DNA of 64,000 bases from Triglochin maritima (GCA_963682175.1 OY821777.1:22216001-22280000), one strand, 5' to 3'. Positions 10,653 through 23,420 are shown, counted from the first letter of the stretch. The notes: a model not told the origin generated them from the letters alone. Numbers and translations: made by a program.

Positions 10653-13600
10653 ATGGATCGAGAGTGGATAGTTTCAAACAGATTGAGTGATGAGTATGAG
10701 AACGGAGTGAATATGTTCTTAGAGGTTGCCAAAAAACATTCTAAGAAAATGAAAGACAGCGACATAGCGTATTGTCCGTGCAATAAGTGTCATAATATGT
10801 CAGTGTTGACTTTTCGGAAAATGAAAGATCATTTGTTTGAGAAAGGTTTCGACCCAAATTACAGACGGTGGATATGGCACGGCGAAAATGAATCATGTAG
10901 TCATTCCAAGAATGATGGAGAAGATGTTAGTGTGGAAGATCACTTAGAGGAAATGGTTCAGGATATGGCTGAAAAGTTTTCGTCCAACCCCGATTTAGTT
11001 GGTAATTTGTTGAGTGACAATGAGAAGCCGTTGTATAAGAATTGTACCAAATTCACTAGATTGTCAGCGGTGTTGAAGTTGTACAATTTAAAAGCTGGAA
11101 ATGGTTGGTCCGATGTGAGTTTCACATCAATGTTGAAGTTAGTGAAAGAGATGCTTCCAGATGACAATGAGTTGCCAGATAGAACTTATGATGCAAAGAA
11201 AGTGTTGTGCCCTATGGGAATGGAATATAGGAAGATACACGCATGCCCGAACGATTGTATATTGTATAGGGGTGAGTTTGAAAACTTACATTCCTGTCCC
11301 AGGTGTAATGTTTCAAGATACAAAATGAAACGTAGTGGACCAAACCACAATGAAGAGGCTGATGAGATGAAAATCAAAGGACCTCCTGCTAAGATTTTGT
11401 GGTATCTTCCGATAATACGAAGGCTTAAACGTTTGTTTGCGGGTAAAGAGGATTCCAAGAACATGACATGGTATGCTGATCGTGAGAAACCAAATGATCA
11501 GTTGCTACGTCACCCTGTAGATTCACCTCAGTGGAAAAAAATAAATGTCGACTTTCCTGTGTTTGGTGAAGAATCGAGGAATGTACGACTTGGGCTCTGT
11601 ACTGACGGAATGAATCCTTTTGGTAGTTTGAGTAGCATTCACAGTTCTTGGCCCGTTCTGCTTGTAATTTACAATCTGCCCCCGTGGTTATGCATGAAAC
11701 GCAAATATATCATGTTGTCCTTAATGATTTCTGGTCCGAAACAACCTGGAAACGACATCGATGTGTATCTAAGACCTTTAATTGATGACCTAAAGAAATT
11801 GTGGGGTGACGGAGAGTCAGTTTTTGATTCTTATCGTCAGGAGTCGTTCGTAATGCGGGCAATGATATTTTGCACGATTAATGACTTTCCAGCTTATGGT
11901 AATCTGTCTGGATATTCAGTTAAAGGTCATAAAGCTTGTCCAATTTGCGAGGAAAATACATGTTCTTTGCAACTAGTTAATGGTTCTAAGACTGTCTATC
12001 TCGGTCATCGGAGATTTTTGCCGAACTCTCATCCTTATCATAGGTTGAAGAAGGCATTTAACGGAAAACAGGAGTTTCAGAATCCGCCAGTTGAAATCAG
12101 CGTCGAAAAGGTGTATGAACGTGTAAGGAACATTGAATGTGAATTTGGAAAACCGTACAAACGAGCAAACGACAAAAGTAGTTGGAAAAAAAGATCAATA
12201 TTTTTTGATCTCCCTTACTGGAAAACTTTAGAAGTTAGACATTGTATTGATGTGATGCACGTAGAGAAAAATGTTTGTGATAGTCTTGTTGGCACTCTGT
12301 TGAACATACCTGGTAAAACCAAAGATGGATATAATGCAAGACTAGATCTTGTTGATATTGGTATACGAGCAATGTTGGCACCAGAGAAGAAAGGAGATCA
12401 GAATTACTTACCTCCAGCTAGTTATACATTGTCTAGAAAGGAGAAAAGAATTCTCTGTTAGTGTTTGCACGATGTAAGGGTTCCACAAGGTTATTCTTCA
12501 AATATCAGTAATCTTGTTGTTATGAAGGATTTGAAACTTGTGGGGATGAAGTCTCACGATTGTCACACTTTAATGCAGCAGTTGTTACCTGTAGCACTGA
12601 GATCCATATTACCGAAAGATGTTAGACAAGCAATAATAAAGTTGTGTTCCTTTTTCAATAAGATTTGCAGTAAGGTGGTCGATCCTGTGCAGTTAGACAA
12701 GTTACAGAATGAAATTGTGGTCACATTATGTCAGTTGGAGATGTTCTTCCCCCCGACTTTTTTCGACATTATGATTCATCTTGTTATTCATTTGGTTAGA
12801 GAAGTTAAATTGTGCGGACCAGTTTTCTTAAGGTGGATGTATCCTTTCGAGCGTTATATGAAAGTGTTGAAAGGTTATTGCAAAAATCGTCAAAGACCAG
12901 ATGCTAGTATTGTTGAAGGATACATAGCTGAGGAGGTTATCGAGTTTTGCACTGGATACCTAGCAAACACCAAAACTGTTGGACTTCCGAAGAATCGTCA
13001 TGATAATCGTGTCGATGGTAAAGGGACACGTGGGATGAAAATGTTAAATCCAAATGGCGATGACTTAATGACAACATATTTTTATGTGTTGTGCAATTCA
13101 AATGAAGTTCAACCATACCTAAATGAACACATGAAGTTTCTAAAGGAAAGAAATCCTTTGTGGAGTGATCAACAAGTAATTAATAGTCACAATAAGAATT
13201 TCATCTTTTGGTTCAAAAATCTAGCATACAAGCGTGATGTTTCTGAGACAATACAGTGGTTGGCTTACGGTCCGCATTCTGTTGTTATAAGTTACAGTGG
13301 TTATGATATCAATGGATATTCTTTCTACACAGTTTGTGAAGATGCGAAAAGTGCTGTTCAGAACAGTGGCGTCACCTTAATAGCAGAGTCTTTGCATGTG
13401 TCTAGTTCTAAAGACAAGAATCCTGTATACGCCGACATGTCCTATTACGGTGTAATTGAAGATATATGGGAGCTAGACTTTGTTAAATTCAAAGTACCTA
13501 TATTTAGATGCAAGTGGGCTGATAATAAAACAGGAGTTCGAGTGGATGACTATGGCTTCACTTTAATTGATTTTTCAAAACAAGGGTATAAAGGAGAACC

Positions 13601-13883
13601 TTTTATTCTAGCTTCCCAAGCGAAACAAGTCTTCTATGTGGCTGATTCGTGTGATAAGAAATGGGCAGTAATTTTGGAAGGGAAGAAAAAAATTGTATCG
13701 GATGATAGTCTGATCGAGTATGAAGAAACACCACCTTTCTCTAAGCAAGCACCTGAGTTGAACTCAGTAGATGAAGAAATAAATGTTGAGACTTGTATGT
13801 TTAGAGATGACCACGGTGAAGGTATATGGATTGAAAATCCATTAAGGAAAAAAAACAGTAAAGGTGCAAATTTTCTGTTGTAA
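10653..13883 (+). pseudogene. TNP2-type CACTA transposase, one in-frame stop
   Basis: This is the catalytic transposase of the En/Spm superfamily, which cuts and joins the element ends in the nucleus. Two open stretches, residues 1-602 and 12465-13883, are in one frame and are separated only by a TAG at 12459-12461 plus one codon. Without the stop it would be about 1076 residues, normal for TNP2. The N-terminus (residues 1 to about 80, with a CPCNKC cysteine pair) is the transposase-associated domain. About 190-560 is the Tnp2 core. About 640-770 matches DUF4218 and 930-1010 matches DUF4216. The stop falls in a normally conserved stretch just before VPQGYSSNIS. It may be a true null mutation, a sequencing error or, less likely, readthrough. 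The ATG follows a likely 3' splice site. Confidence 0.9.
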
Positions 13884-13953
13884 CACATTGTAATAGACAT
13901 TTAATCCATGTCTTTACCTTATTTAATCACTTGAATTTATCTTTTATAGTATA

Positions 13954-16860
13954 ATGGCTCCGAAAAAGAAACCCACTTCCTCCGAGTCTGAAGGTTCGAA
14001 GACATACAGTACACGAGGTCCTTGTCTCATGAAAGAATTCGTGGGCAGAAGAACTAGAGACGGTAGAATTCCAATCCAGTTTGATGACCGTCTTGAGCCC
14101 TTAGGCATGCTGTCTGATAATTGGAAAAGTTTTCTGGGTAGCTTAGCGAGGGCCAAAGTTGACATTTGTTTATCCAGTTGGGCTGATGTAGATGAGAAGT
14201 TGAAGGACACAATATGGGATAATGTGCAGGTAATGGTTCCATTATAGATTTCTATAGTTTTAGTTGAACTTTTGATATATATAAAGTTAACGTGTTGTAG
14301 GAATCTTTTGAGTTCCAATCCACTGACAAGTTGAAGAAGAAGTGGATGACATACATGTCAGTTCGTTGGAGGGATTTCAAAACAAATTTAACGAACAAGT
14401 ACATATTCGGAGACTACCAGGATAGAAATCCATGCGATGTCTATAACTTTATCACTCCGAATCAATGGGAGCTATTCAGAAAATCCAGAGATAGCCCAGA
14501 GTTTGAGGTATACTGAGTTTAATTTATAATATAGTAACTGAGTTTCAAAACAAACTTGTTAGTTATTGATTTTAGTGACAATCTAATAAACTTGATTTTA
14601 GGCCATCCGAGCAAAAAACCAAAAGATTAGATCTTCTAACAAGTATACCCATCGTATGTCTCGAGCGGGGTACCACAAGTTAGAAGCACAAATGATGGCT
14701 GAAAAAATTGCTCAGAAGAGACAGGAGGCAATTGACTCCGGTATGAGTGAGGAGCAAGCAAGTAACCTATCTCCTCCTTCTCCCATAGCTTGTTGTGATT
14801 CTTGGAAGAGAGCGAGAGTAAACTCCAGAGGGGAGTACGTCACAGACGAGTCGCAAGCTATCGGCTCGAAGATAGTAAGTTGCATCACTTATATATATGT
14901 TATTAATTCAGAATCATTAATTTTATATTGCTCAAATGATAGTAAATATTGTTTTAAACTTAGGACTCTCTGAAGTTGAGAGAATCTCAAGGCGAATTTG
15001 CTTCCGATGGTCGGAATGATATTCTACGCGAGGCCTTGGGAAACGACGAACACCCCGGTCGTGTGCGAGGGGTAGGGAGTAGAGTTGGACTTCGACAATA
15101 TTTTGGGAAGACTCAACGGTCTACTTCGACGACTGGTCATACCAAATGCCAGCAGGAGATTGCAGATTTGAAGAAGTCTTTGCAGCTTCTTACGGAGAGA
15201 TTGGATCGTGCTTTGCCTACTTCTCCTACCCGTCGTAAGACCGGTTCTTCCATGGAGACTACTCCAGTTCTGTCAGTGTTCCACCATCATCGACATGATG
15301 ATTTCGTGTCTCATTCTCGAGAATTGGCCCTCGTCGACGGTCCCTCGTTTGGAAAGTTCGTGGATGGATCTAGATGTGCTTTATTTGTCGAAGACCCTGA
15401 TCGAAGATTGGTGGGACACGGGAAAGTTTATAACATCTCCAGACACCACTTCACAGAGGTAGGAGAGGGAGAATTGAAGGTTGCAGTTGAGAGTTGCTTA
15501 GATCCTAGTGTTTTTGTGCCATTTCCGGAAGAAGAGATTGTTACTCTCGGTGATGCTATCGGTGGGTTCGTGCGTTGGCCTAGTTATTTAGTAGAGCTAA
15601 ACGACAAACATGAGGTATAGTTTAACTTTGAAAGACTTTAAACTTCAAATTTGTTAACAATTGTATTTTAACGGTTCTATACATCTCTGTAAGGTGTCAA
15701 GCCCCCGGAGCAAAGGGTCAAACAACCAATCTCCGATCAACATTAATTCGCTTCCAAGTAGGTGCAAAATGTTGTATCAATGTATGGTAGGTAGGGAGGC
15801 ACAATCGTTAAGTACCTTGGAGTTGGAGGGGGATAAAGGGTTGCCTCCGGCTTTGTACGTCACCAAAGAGGATATCATGCAGTTCATGGCGATGGATTCG
15901 TTGTGTATCATGATTATCGACGTGCAAGTGAAGTAAGTGTTCTTTTGTATACAATGAAAAGTATTGAATAATTTTATCAAAACTGTAATAAATTATAATT
16001 TTTATACTTGTAGACATCTTTACGACGCCAGAAGGTCAATCTTTCCCGAGGATCAAGTATTTGGATTTATCAGTCCATCTACATATATATACGGGAATGA
16101 CGATAAATCGGGTCAACTAGGGACATTCTTTAAAGAAGAAGACAAGAAATATTATCTGCTCCCTTATCATGAGAGGTAAACTTTGTAATTCAAAGTGAAA
16201 TTTTATTTTGTAATAAACTTCTAATTATATATATAACACAAGGCTCATTGGATGCTTGTCGTTGTATGCCCAACGACTAATTCGGCATATTGGTTTGATC
16301 CGTTGGGGTCGAATAAACCAAGGGACTCAATAAAGAAACTTCTAAATATGTAAGTTCGTTTAGTCGTGAATAAAGTAATTCGTGGATTTTTATTAGTATT
16401 ATTGATTGATATTTTAACTTGTGCTACTCAGGGCAATTAAGGTTTACAGAGCTTTAGGTGGTAGGAGAACAACCACAAAATCAGGAATAACATGGCATGG
16501 AATGAGAGTACGTTCTATCCCATTTTTGTTAATTAAGTTAGGAACAAATATTTAGCGAATTCCTATGTTTGTAGTACCGGAAGCAGGTTGGAAATACGGA
16601 ATGCGGTTACTACGTGATGAGATACATGGAGGAAATCCTCGATGTGGCAACTCAAGACGTATGTCTAACCGAGGTAATGTAGATCGTTATTCAATTGTAT
16701 ATTCAATTGTAGTTTCAATATTTAGTTATTAATATTCAACACACTTGTAATTTTTTGATAGGTTTTCCCAAAAAGTAGTGATCCATTCTCGCAACAAGAG
16801 CTCGATGAAACTCGCGACCGATGGGCTCGCTATTTCATCAGAAACATGCTGACGAACTAA
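13954..16860 (+). CDS. Second CACTA gene: En/Spm-type region, DUF8039-like region and Ulp1-like C48 peptidase, ten exons
   Basis: Exons inferred from GT..AG sites and continuous coding: 13954-14229, 14301-14507, 14602-14874, 14964-15614, 15694-15932, 16014-16175, 16243-16349, 16432-16507, 16575-16673, 16762-16860, about 729 residues. The first exons (MAPKKK.., WKSFLG, KKKWMTYMSVRWRDFK, then NKYTHRMSRAGY) resemble the plant En/Spm-associated transposase_24 family. Exon 4 holds a polar, coiled-coil-like segment and a region ending in GFVRWPSYLVEL, typical of DUF8039. Exons 6-10 form a C48 peptidase fold with catalytic His (HW, 16246), Asp (WFDPL, 16297), Gln (16584) and Cys (NTECGYYVM, 16602). 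The exon 6/7 junction is out of phase by one base, so this copy may be frameshifted. SUMO-protease activity is an inference from fold only. Confidence 0.75.
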
Positions 16861-17204
16861 GAGGTTCTACTGCCAATTATATTTTTTGTAATTTAGTTAA
16901 CAAGTGCACTTGTATTACAAACCTACACTTTATGCCTTAATATAATCGCCTTAATTTTAGAATGAATTAATTGCAAGTGTGTTGAATGTCAATTGTGTGG
17001 TTGTATTTTTGTGTTTGTGTTTGTGCATGTATGCTTGTGGATGTATGCTTGTGAATGTCAATTGTATGGATGTATGTGGGATGTATATGGATGTATGTGG
17101 ATGAAATTTATAGGTGAACGAATTTGGTGCAGTTGTATGTACACGACAATGATGACTAAAAACAATTTCGTCGGATCCTATTTTTTTTTTGTCCACGTTT
17201 GGGA
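16861..17204 (+). other. 3' region of the second CACTA gene
   Basis: This AT-rich stretch carries a low-complexity GTGT/GGATGTATG segment (about 16990-17110). It probably contains the 3' untranslated region and polyadenylation signals. The short ORFs on both strands here come from the low-complexity sequence. Confidence 0.4.
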
Positions 17205-17590
17205 ATAGACGTCGGCTGTCTCTATAAGCCGACGTCTATTCCTCTGAAGAAAGGAATAGACGTCGGCTTTCTATGTAATCCGACGTCTATCCCTAAAGTA
17301 TAGGCGTCGTATGTTAGTTAAACGACGTGTATGCCTAAAGTATAGGCGTCGTATGTTAGTTAACCGACGTGTATACCTAAAGTATAGGCGTCGTATGTTA
17401 GTTAACCGACGTGTATACATTAAAGAATACACGTCGGAGTCTAATTAAAGCCGACGTATATCCGTTAGGTATAGACGTCGGCTATACTATGACCGACGTC
17501 TATGTATAGACGACGCACACATATACGTCGGATTGGGGTGTGCTGATATCCGACGTGTATAACCCCTTACATCCGACGTATATTCCCTTT
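17205..17590. repeat. Right subterminal repeat array of the CACTA element
   Basis: This is a mirror counterpart of the left array, with facing pairs of (TAGACGTCGG)/(CCGACGTCTA). It includes three near-identical tandem copies of a roughly 60 bp unit containing ATAGGCGTCGTATGTTAGTTAA (about 17298-17410). Confidence 0.85.
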
Positions 17591-18200
17591 TCTGTAGTAG
17601 TGAAGAGAGTGATGGGGTACGAGAGAGGAGGGAGAGTTTTATTTATAGCCATAGAAAAAGGTAATCTGGGACAATCCCCCGGTATGGGACTAAACAAATA
17701 CCTGAAATAGACTAAATACACACTAATACGCGACCCCAAGAAATCGTAGCGGATCCGGATCCAAACAGACCGCTAATCAACGGTCTTGGACCACCAATTG
17801 GCGGTCTATATTGTTTGGATCCAGCCGTTGTTTCGTGTGGGCTTTTCTGGATGTCTCTGTTGGTCTTTGATGCATCTACTTCGCTTGCTGGAGCTCCGAC
17901 CATAATAGAATTACCAAAATAATCCCCATGATGGTGTGGAGTATTCTTGTTTGCTTATAGGTCCTTCGATCCTACATTTAGATCCTTCGATCTTACATTT
18001 AGGTCCTTCGATCTTGCATCTTAGTCCTCGAGTCTCTCAACTCAGTCCTTTTCCCTGCCTGCTATTAGGTCCATTTATAGTCTCTCCTTCTCAAACCTAC
18101 TTATTCCTGAAAACTAAACATTATACTCGTTACATAGCATTGTTTGGGTGAAAGATAATGGATATAAGACACAAAGATATGCATGAAATGATGTCAATCA

Positions 18201-19685
18201 AATACCCCCACCTAACTTTTGTTAGTCCTGAGCAAAACAAAGAAAGAGAAAAATGAAAGAAAGAAAAATCATACGAAAAACAGGAAAAACTTAACTCACT
18301 TTCGTAGGAATCACGGTTGCACTTAGCACGTTCAAGAAGCCGTTAAACCTCCTTGTCGCCGAGGAGGAGTGTTGTCTCCTGAGGGTTTCAACGGATATAG
18401 CTACAACATCCGAACATAGATGCATTGTTCAATCTAGAAATTCGACTCGATGGACTCATTTTTATCGATCATTGGACACGGTAATCCTACGGGCCGACTC
18501 TATGGATGTATTCAGTCCACACACCTAACCTAATGAACCATTCGTGCAAGTTAACTAAGGACTTAAGTGAAAGACATGGACAACATTAACATCCTCAAGT
18601 GATACAAAGTGTAAAGTCCATTAAGGTTCTTATTTGCATTACCATTTTTTCTTTTTGTTTCTTTTCTTACTTTTTGTTTCTTTTCATTAGTTGGCGTTTC
18701 ATTCTCCCAGGGTCAGGTTTCGTGCATCATTGCTCTTGATGACTTACACTATCACGTACACCTTTCCCCAAATCTCCACATAGGGCGATCCCTACCAACC
18801 GTGTAACAGGAGTTCGGTCGGCGCATCCCAAGTCAGATGACTCGAAAGCACCATGCACAAACCTACTTTCCCGAGTGATAGGAGCCGTGCGAGAAGAGAG
18901 AACACCTACTAACTTATTTCTTATCTACACATGACCCAAAACCCCTACATTTAATGTCTCCAACAAGATTTCAAGGGTCCTTGACTACAACAAACTCCCT
19001 TAAATTAACAGACACAAATTATTGACTCACTAAGTTCGGGGTGGACTTATTTAATTGTTTGAGTACTGAAACCCTCTGATTACTCGCCCTCAGAGGGAAA
19101 ACTAGGGTGCATCCTAACGACTAGATAAGTCCTAAAGCCACTGTACTAGATATCCTAATGCATCAAGTTCAAGACAATTTTGGGAGCTTTCTTTATACTT
19201 TGTCACTCAACGGTTTTGCACATGCTAAACACACGCAAACCCATAAAACATTTTCTTTCGCAAACACATGAAGATTTTGAAAGAAATATGACAATTTTAA
19301 AGCACTAGGAAAGCAAAAGAAGATAACTCACCCAAGGATCATGGCAAAATATATCGATATTAAATGCAGCACATTAACATGACCCTATCAATGCACACAA
19401 AAGAAAACAAAATCAAAGGGAAAGACACAACTATTTACACACGTAAAACACCCCCACACCTACTTCATTCATTGTCCTCAATGAATGTGAGCATGAAACT
19501 ACATAGATTTATGCATGAAAAAGGAAAGATCTCACCAACGTGAAGCGTAAAAGGAAGTTCATGGTTATGTTGATGGACACAAACATGAATTCCCTCAAAA
19601 CCTATGAGATTCTAAAGAAGGGATACAATTACGTGAAAGAAATGGGCCCAAATACTCAAGGGTTGGAGCCCACAACAATCAATGC
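18201..19685 (-). other. 3' non-coding region and polypurine tract of element A
   Basis: Next to the LTR is AATACCCCCACCTA (the PPT read from the other strand), then the conserved stem-loop and the roughly 200 bp block shared with P, B, C and D. No sense-strand gene is visible. Confidence 0.7.
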
Positions 19686-21143
19686 TCACTGAAGGAGTCT
19701 TCTTCTCTTTTTTTTGTTTTTGTTTTGTTTTGAAGAGTTAACTATATACAAACATGAATGCTCAATCATTCTTGCAAGAACATGAATGGTTGAGTGCGAG
19801 AGAGGTTCATGTAGTAACATGACCTCCTCGACTTCGGCTGGTGCCCCCTCCAAGTAGGGTTTGAGGTGTTGTCCATTAACTTCGAACACGTCCCCATTCC
19901 CTGGGTTCAGGATGTCAACCGCTCCATGAGGAAACACGGCTTGGACAATAAAAGGGCAAGACCAGCGATTGCGGAGCTTACCCGCAAACAGATGAAGCTG
20001 GGAATTGTAGAGCAACAACTTCTGCCCGGTCGTAAACACCTTTCGCATAATCATGCGATCGTGAAATAACTTGGCTCGGGACTTATGAATTTTGGCATTT
20101 TCATACGCATCATTGCATAGCTCTTCCAACTCCACAATGTTGAGTTTACGCTGCACCCTTGCTTGATCAAGATCCATATTCAGGTTCTTGATCGCCCAGA
20201 GAGCACGATGCTTAAGCTCGACAGGTAGGTGGCAAGCCTTGCCGTACACTACCCGATATGGGGACATACCCAAATTTGTCTTGTACGCGGTGCGGAAGGT
20301 CCACAATGCGTCATTCAACTTATTTGACCAATCCTTCCTTGAGGAATTAACCGTCTTGTCAAGGAGTTGCTTTAATTGACGGTTAGAGACTTTGACCTGC
20401 CTACTAGTTTGCGGATGATATGGGGTCGCAAGCTTGTGGGTGATCGAATATTTCCTCATAAACGCTTCAAAGGAGCGATTACAGAAGTGGGTACCCCTAT
20501 CGCTGATCATGGTACGAGGAGTACCAAATCGCTTTAAGATATTGGTGACAACCTTGTTGTCATTGGTCTTTGTGGGGATAGCCTCAACCCCACTTAGACA
20601 CGTAGTCAACGGCCACCAGAATGTAAATATTCCCGAACGAATTTGGGAAGGGACCCATAAAGTCGATGCCCCACACATCGAAGATGTCAACAACAAGAAT
20701 ATTTTGCAAAGGCATCATGTCACGTCGACTAGTCCTGCCAAGGCACTGGCAGCTATCACATTGCTAACAAAAGTCGTAAGCATCTTTGAAAGGAGAAGGC
20801 CAGTAGAATCCAAATTAGAGCAACTTGGCGGCAGTTTTCTTTGCTCCAAAGTGTCCTCCACATGCCTTAGAGTGGCAGAAATGGAGCACACTTTGGAACT
20901 CGTTATCTAGGACGCACCGCCTGAAAATTTTGTCAGAGCAGTACTTGAATAGGTAGGGGTTGTTCCAGTGAAAGACTCTAACATAAGATCTAAAGTTGCT
21001 CGGTCACGAGGTAGTTCACGATGTCGGCAAATCAAGGGTTATCTTCGATCGTGAACAACTGCTCATCAGGAAATTTGTCATTAATAATTTGGTCTCATGG
21101 GATGGTCATCTCTAGACGAGACAGGTGGTCTGCTACAACATTT
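19686..21143 (-). pseudogene. Integrase region of element A
   Basis: The ORF 19686-20696 carries the integrase core end and C-terminal part of a chromovirus-unlike Ty3/gypsy pol (..[14 protein letters not shown].., [42 protein letters not shown]). Upstream, at about 20700-20860, the H..C..C zinc-binding N-terminus (QCDSCQ) can be read but is interrupted by stops, and the first catalytic Asp region is in another frame. It cannot give a working integrase. Confidence 0.85.
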
Positions 21144-21779
21144 TCACACCTTTTTTTGTCCCGAATCACGAGATTGAATTCTTGTAACAACAAGATCCAT
21201 CTCATGTCGGGATTTTGCATCTTTCTTCGCCATGAGGTGCTTGATGGTTGTGTGATCAGAATAGATAATCACGTGGGAGCCAAAGTACGACCGGAATTTC
21301 TCCAAAACGAATACAATCGCAAAGAATTCTTTCTCGGTCACAGTGTAGTTCAATTGGGTATCATTGAGTGTTCTACTGGCATAGTAGATCACATGAGGCA
21401 ATTTGTCCAATCGTTGCCCAAGCACTGCTCCCACAGCGAAGTCAGATGCATCACACATTAACTCGAATGGTTCAGTCCACACTAGTGCCTTAATTATGGG
21501 AGTTGAAGTCAACTCTTTCTTCAAGGTCAAAAAGGCATGGTGGCAATCCGGTGTGAACTCAAAAATGGCATCTTTAGCCAACAAGGCGGTAAGAGGTCGA
21601 GCAATTTTGCTAAAATCCCGAATGAACTGCCGATAGAATCCAGCATGCCCCAAAAAGGTGCGGATATCCTTCACATTACGTGGCGGTGGGAGATTAGCAA
21701 TGAGACCCGCTTTGGCGGGATCGACCTCAATTCCCCTACTTGAGACCACATGTCCAAGTACAATCCCTCGCTTCACCAT
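21144..21779 (-). pseudogene. RNase H and connection region of element A
   Basis: The open stretch encodes the RT connection domain (GHVVSSRGIEVDPAKAGLI, RTFLGHAGFYRQFI) and the gypsy RNase H ([51 protein letters not shown]). Frames change on both sides, so it is not joined to the RT or integrase. Confidence 0.85.
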
Positions 21780-22777
21780 GAAGTGACATTTTTCCCAATT
21801 GAGAGCGAGGTTCTTCTCACGGCATCACTTGAGGACAAGGCTCAAGTGACGAAGGCACTCATCAAAGGAAGCGCCAAATATGGAAAAGTTGTCCATGAAA
21901 ATCTCAAGGAAACACTCTACCATATCGGAGAAGATGCTGATCATACACCTTTAAAACATTGTCGGCGCATTACATAACCCAAAGGGCATGCGACGGTAGG
22001 AAAACGTGTCAAAGGGACAAGTAAAGGTGATTTTCTCTTGATCCTCGGGGGCGATAGGAATTTGGTTGTAACCGGAGTATCCATCAAGAAAACAATAATA
22101 CTCATGTCCAGCCAAACTTTCCAACATCTGATCAATGAATGACAACGGGAAATGATCTTTCTGCGTTGCCGCATTGAGCTTGCGATAATCAACGCAAACT
22201 CGCCAGCCAGTTTGCAGGCATGTCGGGATAAGCTCATTATGCTCATTCTCAACAACCGTCACGCCTGACTTCTTGGGAACCACATGGACAAGACTCACCC
22301 ATGAACTATCAGAGATAGGATAGATTATGCCATGATCCAAGCACTTAAGAACCTCCTTTCGGACGACTTCTTTCAGTACAGGATTCAATCTTCGCTGTGG
22401 GTCCCGGCGGGGCCTAGAATCCTCTTCCATGTGGATCCGATGCTGAACAATACCAGGGCTAATTCCCTTGATATCCTTCAAGGACCACCCGATAGCTTTT
22501 TTTCAAAGAGCACTTTTTTGAGGGCAACCTCTTGATCTTGTGCAAGATCAGAAGCAATAATGAGTGGCAAGGTCTCATTATCCCCTAAAAAGATGTATTT
22601 CAGGTTATCAGGGAGCGGTTTAAGCTTGACTGGAGGTGGGTCCTTGTCGGATTCAGAGTTACTTTCAAGTGGCTCAAGGGCCACGGGGTAAGAGGAACAA
22701 GCAGATTCCTCAAGATCCTCTTCACTCGTAACCTGGTCATTATGCACCTCAATAATATGTCGATGTGAGTCGAACAT
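21780..22777 (-). pseudogene. Reverse transcriptase region of element A
   Basis: 22478-22777 is the linker before RT. 21951-22481 has the RT fingers and palm start (WRVCVDYRKLNAATQKDHFP, FLDGYSGYNQI, YRRMPFGLCNAP). A TAA at about 21950 ends it just before the catalytic motif. Beyond the stop the same frame continues with FMDN where active gypsy RTs have F-x-D-D, so a catalytic aspartate is lost as well. Confidence 0.85.
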
Positions 22778-22804
22778 GCCTAATGACTCAGGCTCATCCG
22801 TGTC

Positions 22805-23420
22805 CTAAATGAAATTGGCTCTGACAGTATCGTCGAAGAGCCCGGGTTGCTTACCAAGAGTAAAGATGTTGAAATCCGCCGTGAGGTTTCCAAAAGACAA
22901 CCTCATCAAGCCATTACGACAATTGATCAAAGCATTGGATGTCGCAAGAAAAGGCATCCCAAGGATCACTGGAATTTGTCCTTGTGGGTTAGACACATGT
23001 TCAGTATCCAAGATGATGAAATCAACTAGAAATACGAACTCACCCACTTTAATAAGGACATCCTCCACACTCCCTCGTGGAATCTTGATGGATCTGTCAG
23101 CCAACTGGAGGGTTGTCCTCGTTGGTTTAAAATCGCCTATTCCAAGGTTGACATAGACAGAGTACGGCAGGAGGTTCACAGATGCTCCCAAATCCAATAA
23201 AGCTTGAGGAATTGTTACATTACCGATCATGCAAGAGACAGTTGGACAACCTGGGTCCTTGTATTTGACTTGCATGGGTTGTGTCAATATCGAGCTCACA
23301 TTGGCGGCCAAAAATGCCTTTTTGGGAACATTTGTTCTTCTCTTAACGGTACCAAGGTCCTTAAGGAACTTGGCACACAGTGGCATTTGTTGAACAACGT
23401 CCAACAACGGGATGTTCACC
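22805..23420 (-). pseudogene. Aspartic protease region of element A
   Basis: A retropepsin-type domain with active-site motif ALLDLGASVNLLP, followed by LQLADRSIKIPRGSVEDVLIKVG and the second-half motif VILGMPFL. It is closely similar to the protease of element D. The frame is broken from gag upstream and from RT downstream. Confidence 0.85.

Larger units (their letters stand above)
8310..17602 (+). mobile_element. CACTA (En/Spm) DNA transposon, 9293 bp
   Basis: The terminal inverted repeats are CACTAGTGCAGAA (8310-) and CACTACTACAGAA on the complementary strand of the right end (-17602). The 3 bp target duplication AAG lies at 8307-8309 and 17603-17605. Both ends carry arrays of short inverted repeats built on TAGACGTCGG. 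Inside are a TNP2-type transposase gene and a second, spliced gene on the same strand. Perfect target duplication and mostly open genes suggest a fairly young insertion. It lies in element A's 3' LTR. Confidence 0.95.
7296..18200 (-). repeat. 3' LTR of element A, split by the CACTA transposon
   Basis: The pieces are 7296-8309 and 17603-18200, about 1609 bp once the transposon and one AAG copy are removed. It starts and ends as TGATTGA..TCAATCA. The U3 doublet of 18 bp inverted repeats is at 17768-17785 and 17789-17806, 121 bp from a mutated TATA box (17640-17647). Confidence 0.85.

Noticed and set aside
16957..17208. Overlapping ORFs on both strands rich in Cys/Tyr or His/Thr
   Set aside because: They come from a GTGTTTGTG/GGATGTATG low-complexity stretch.
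20434..20910. 158-codon ORF on the plus strand
   Set aside because: It is the shadow of the integrase-coding strand of element A.
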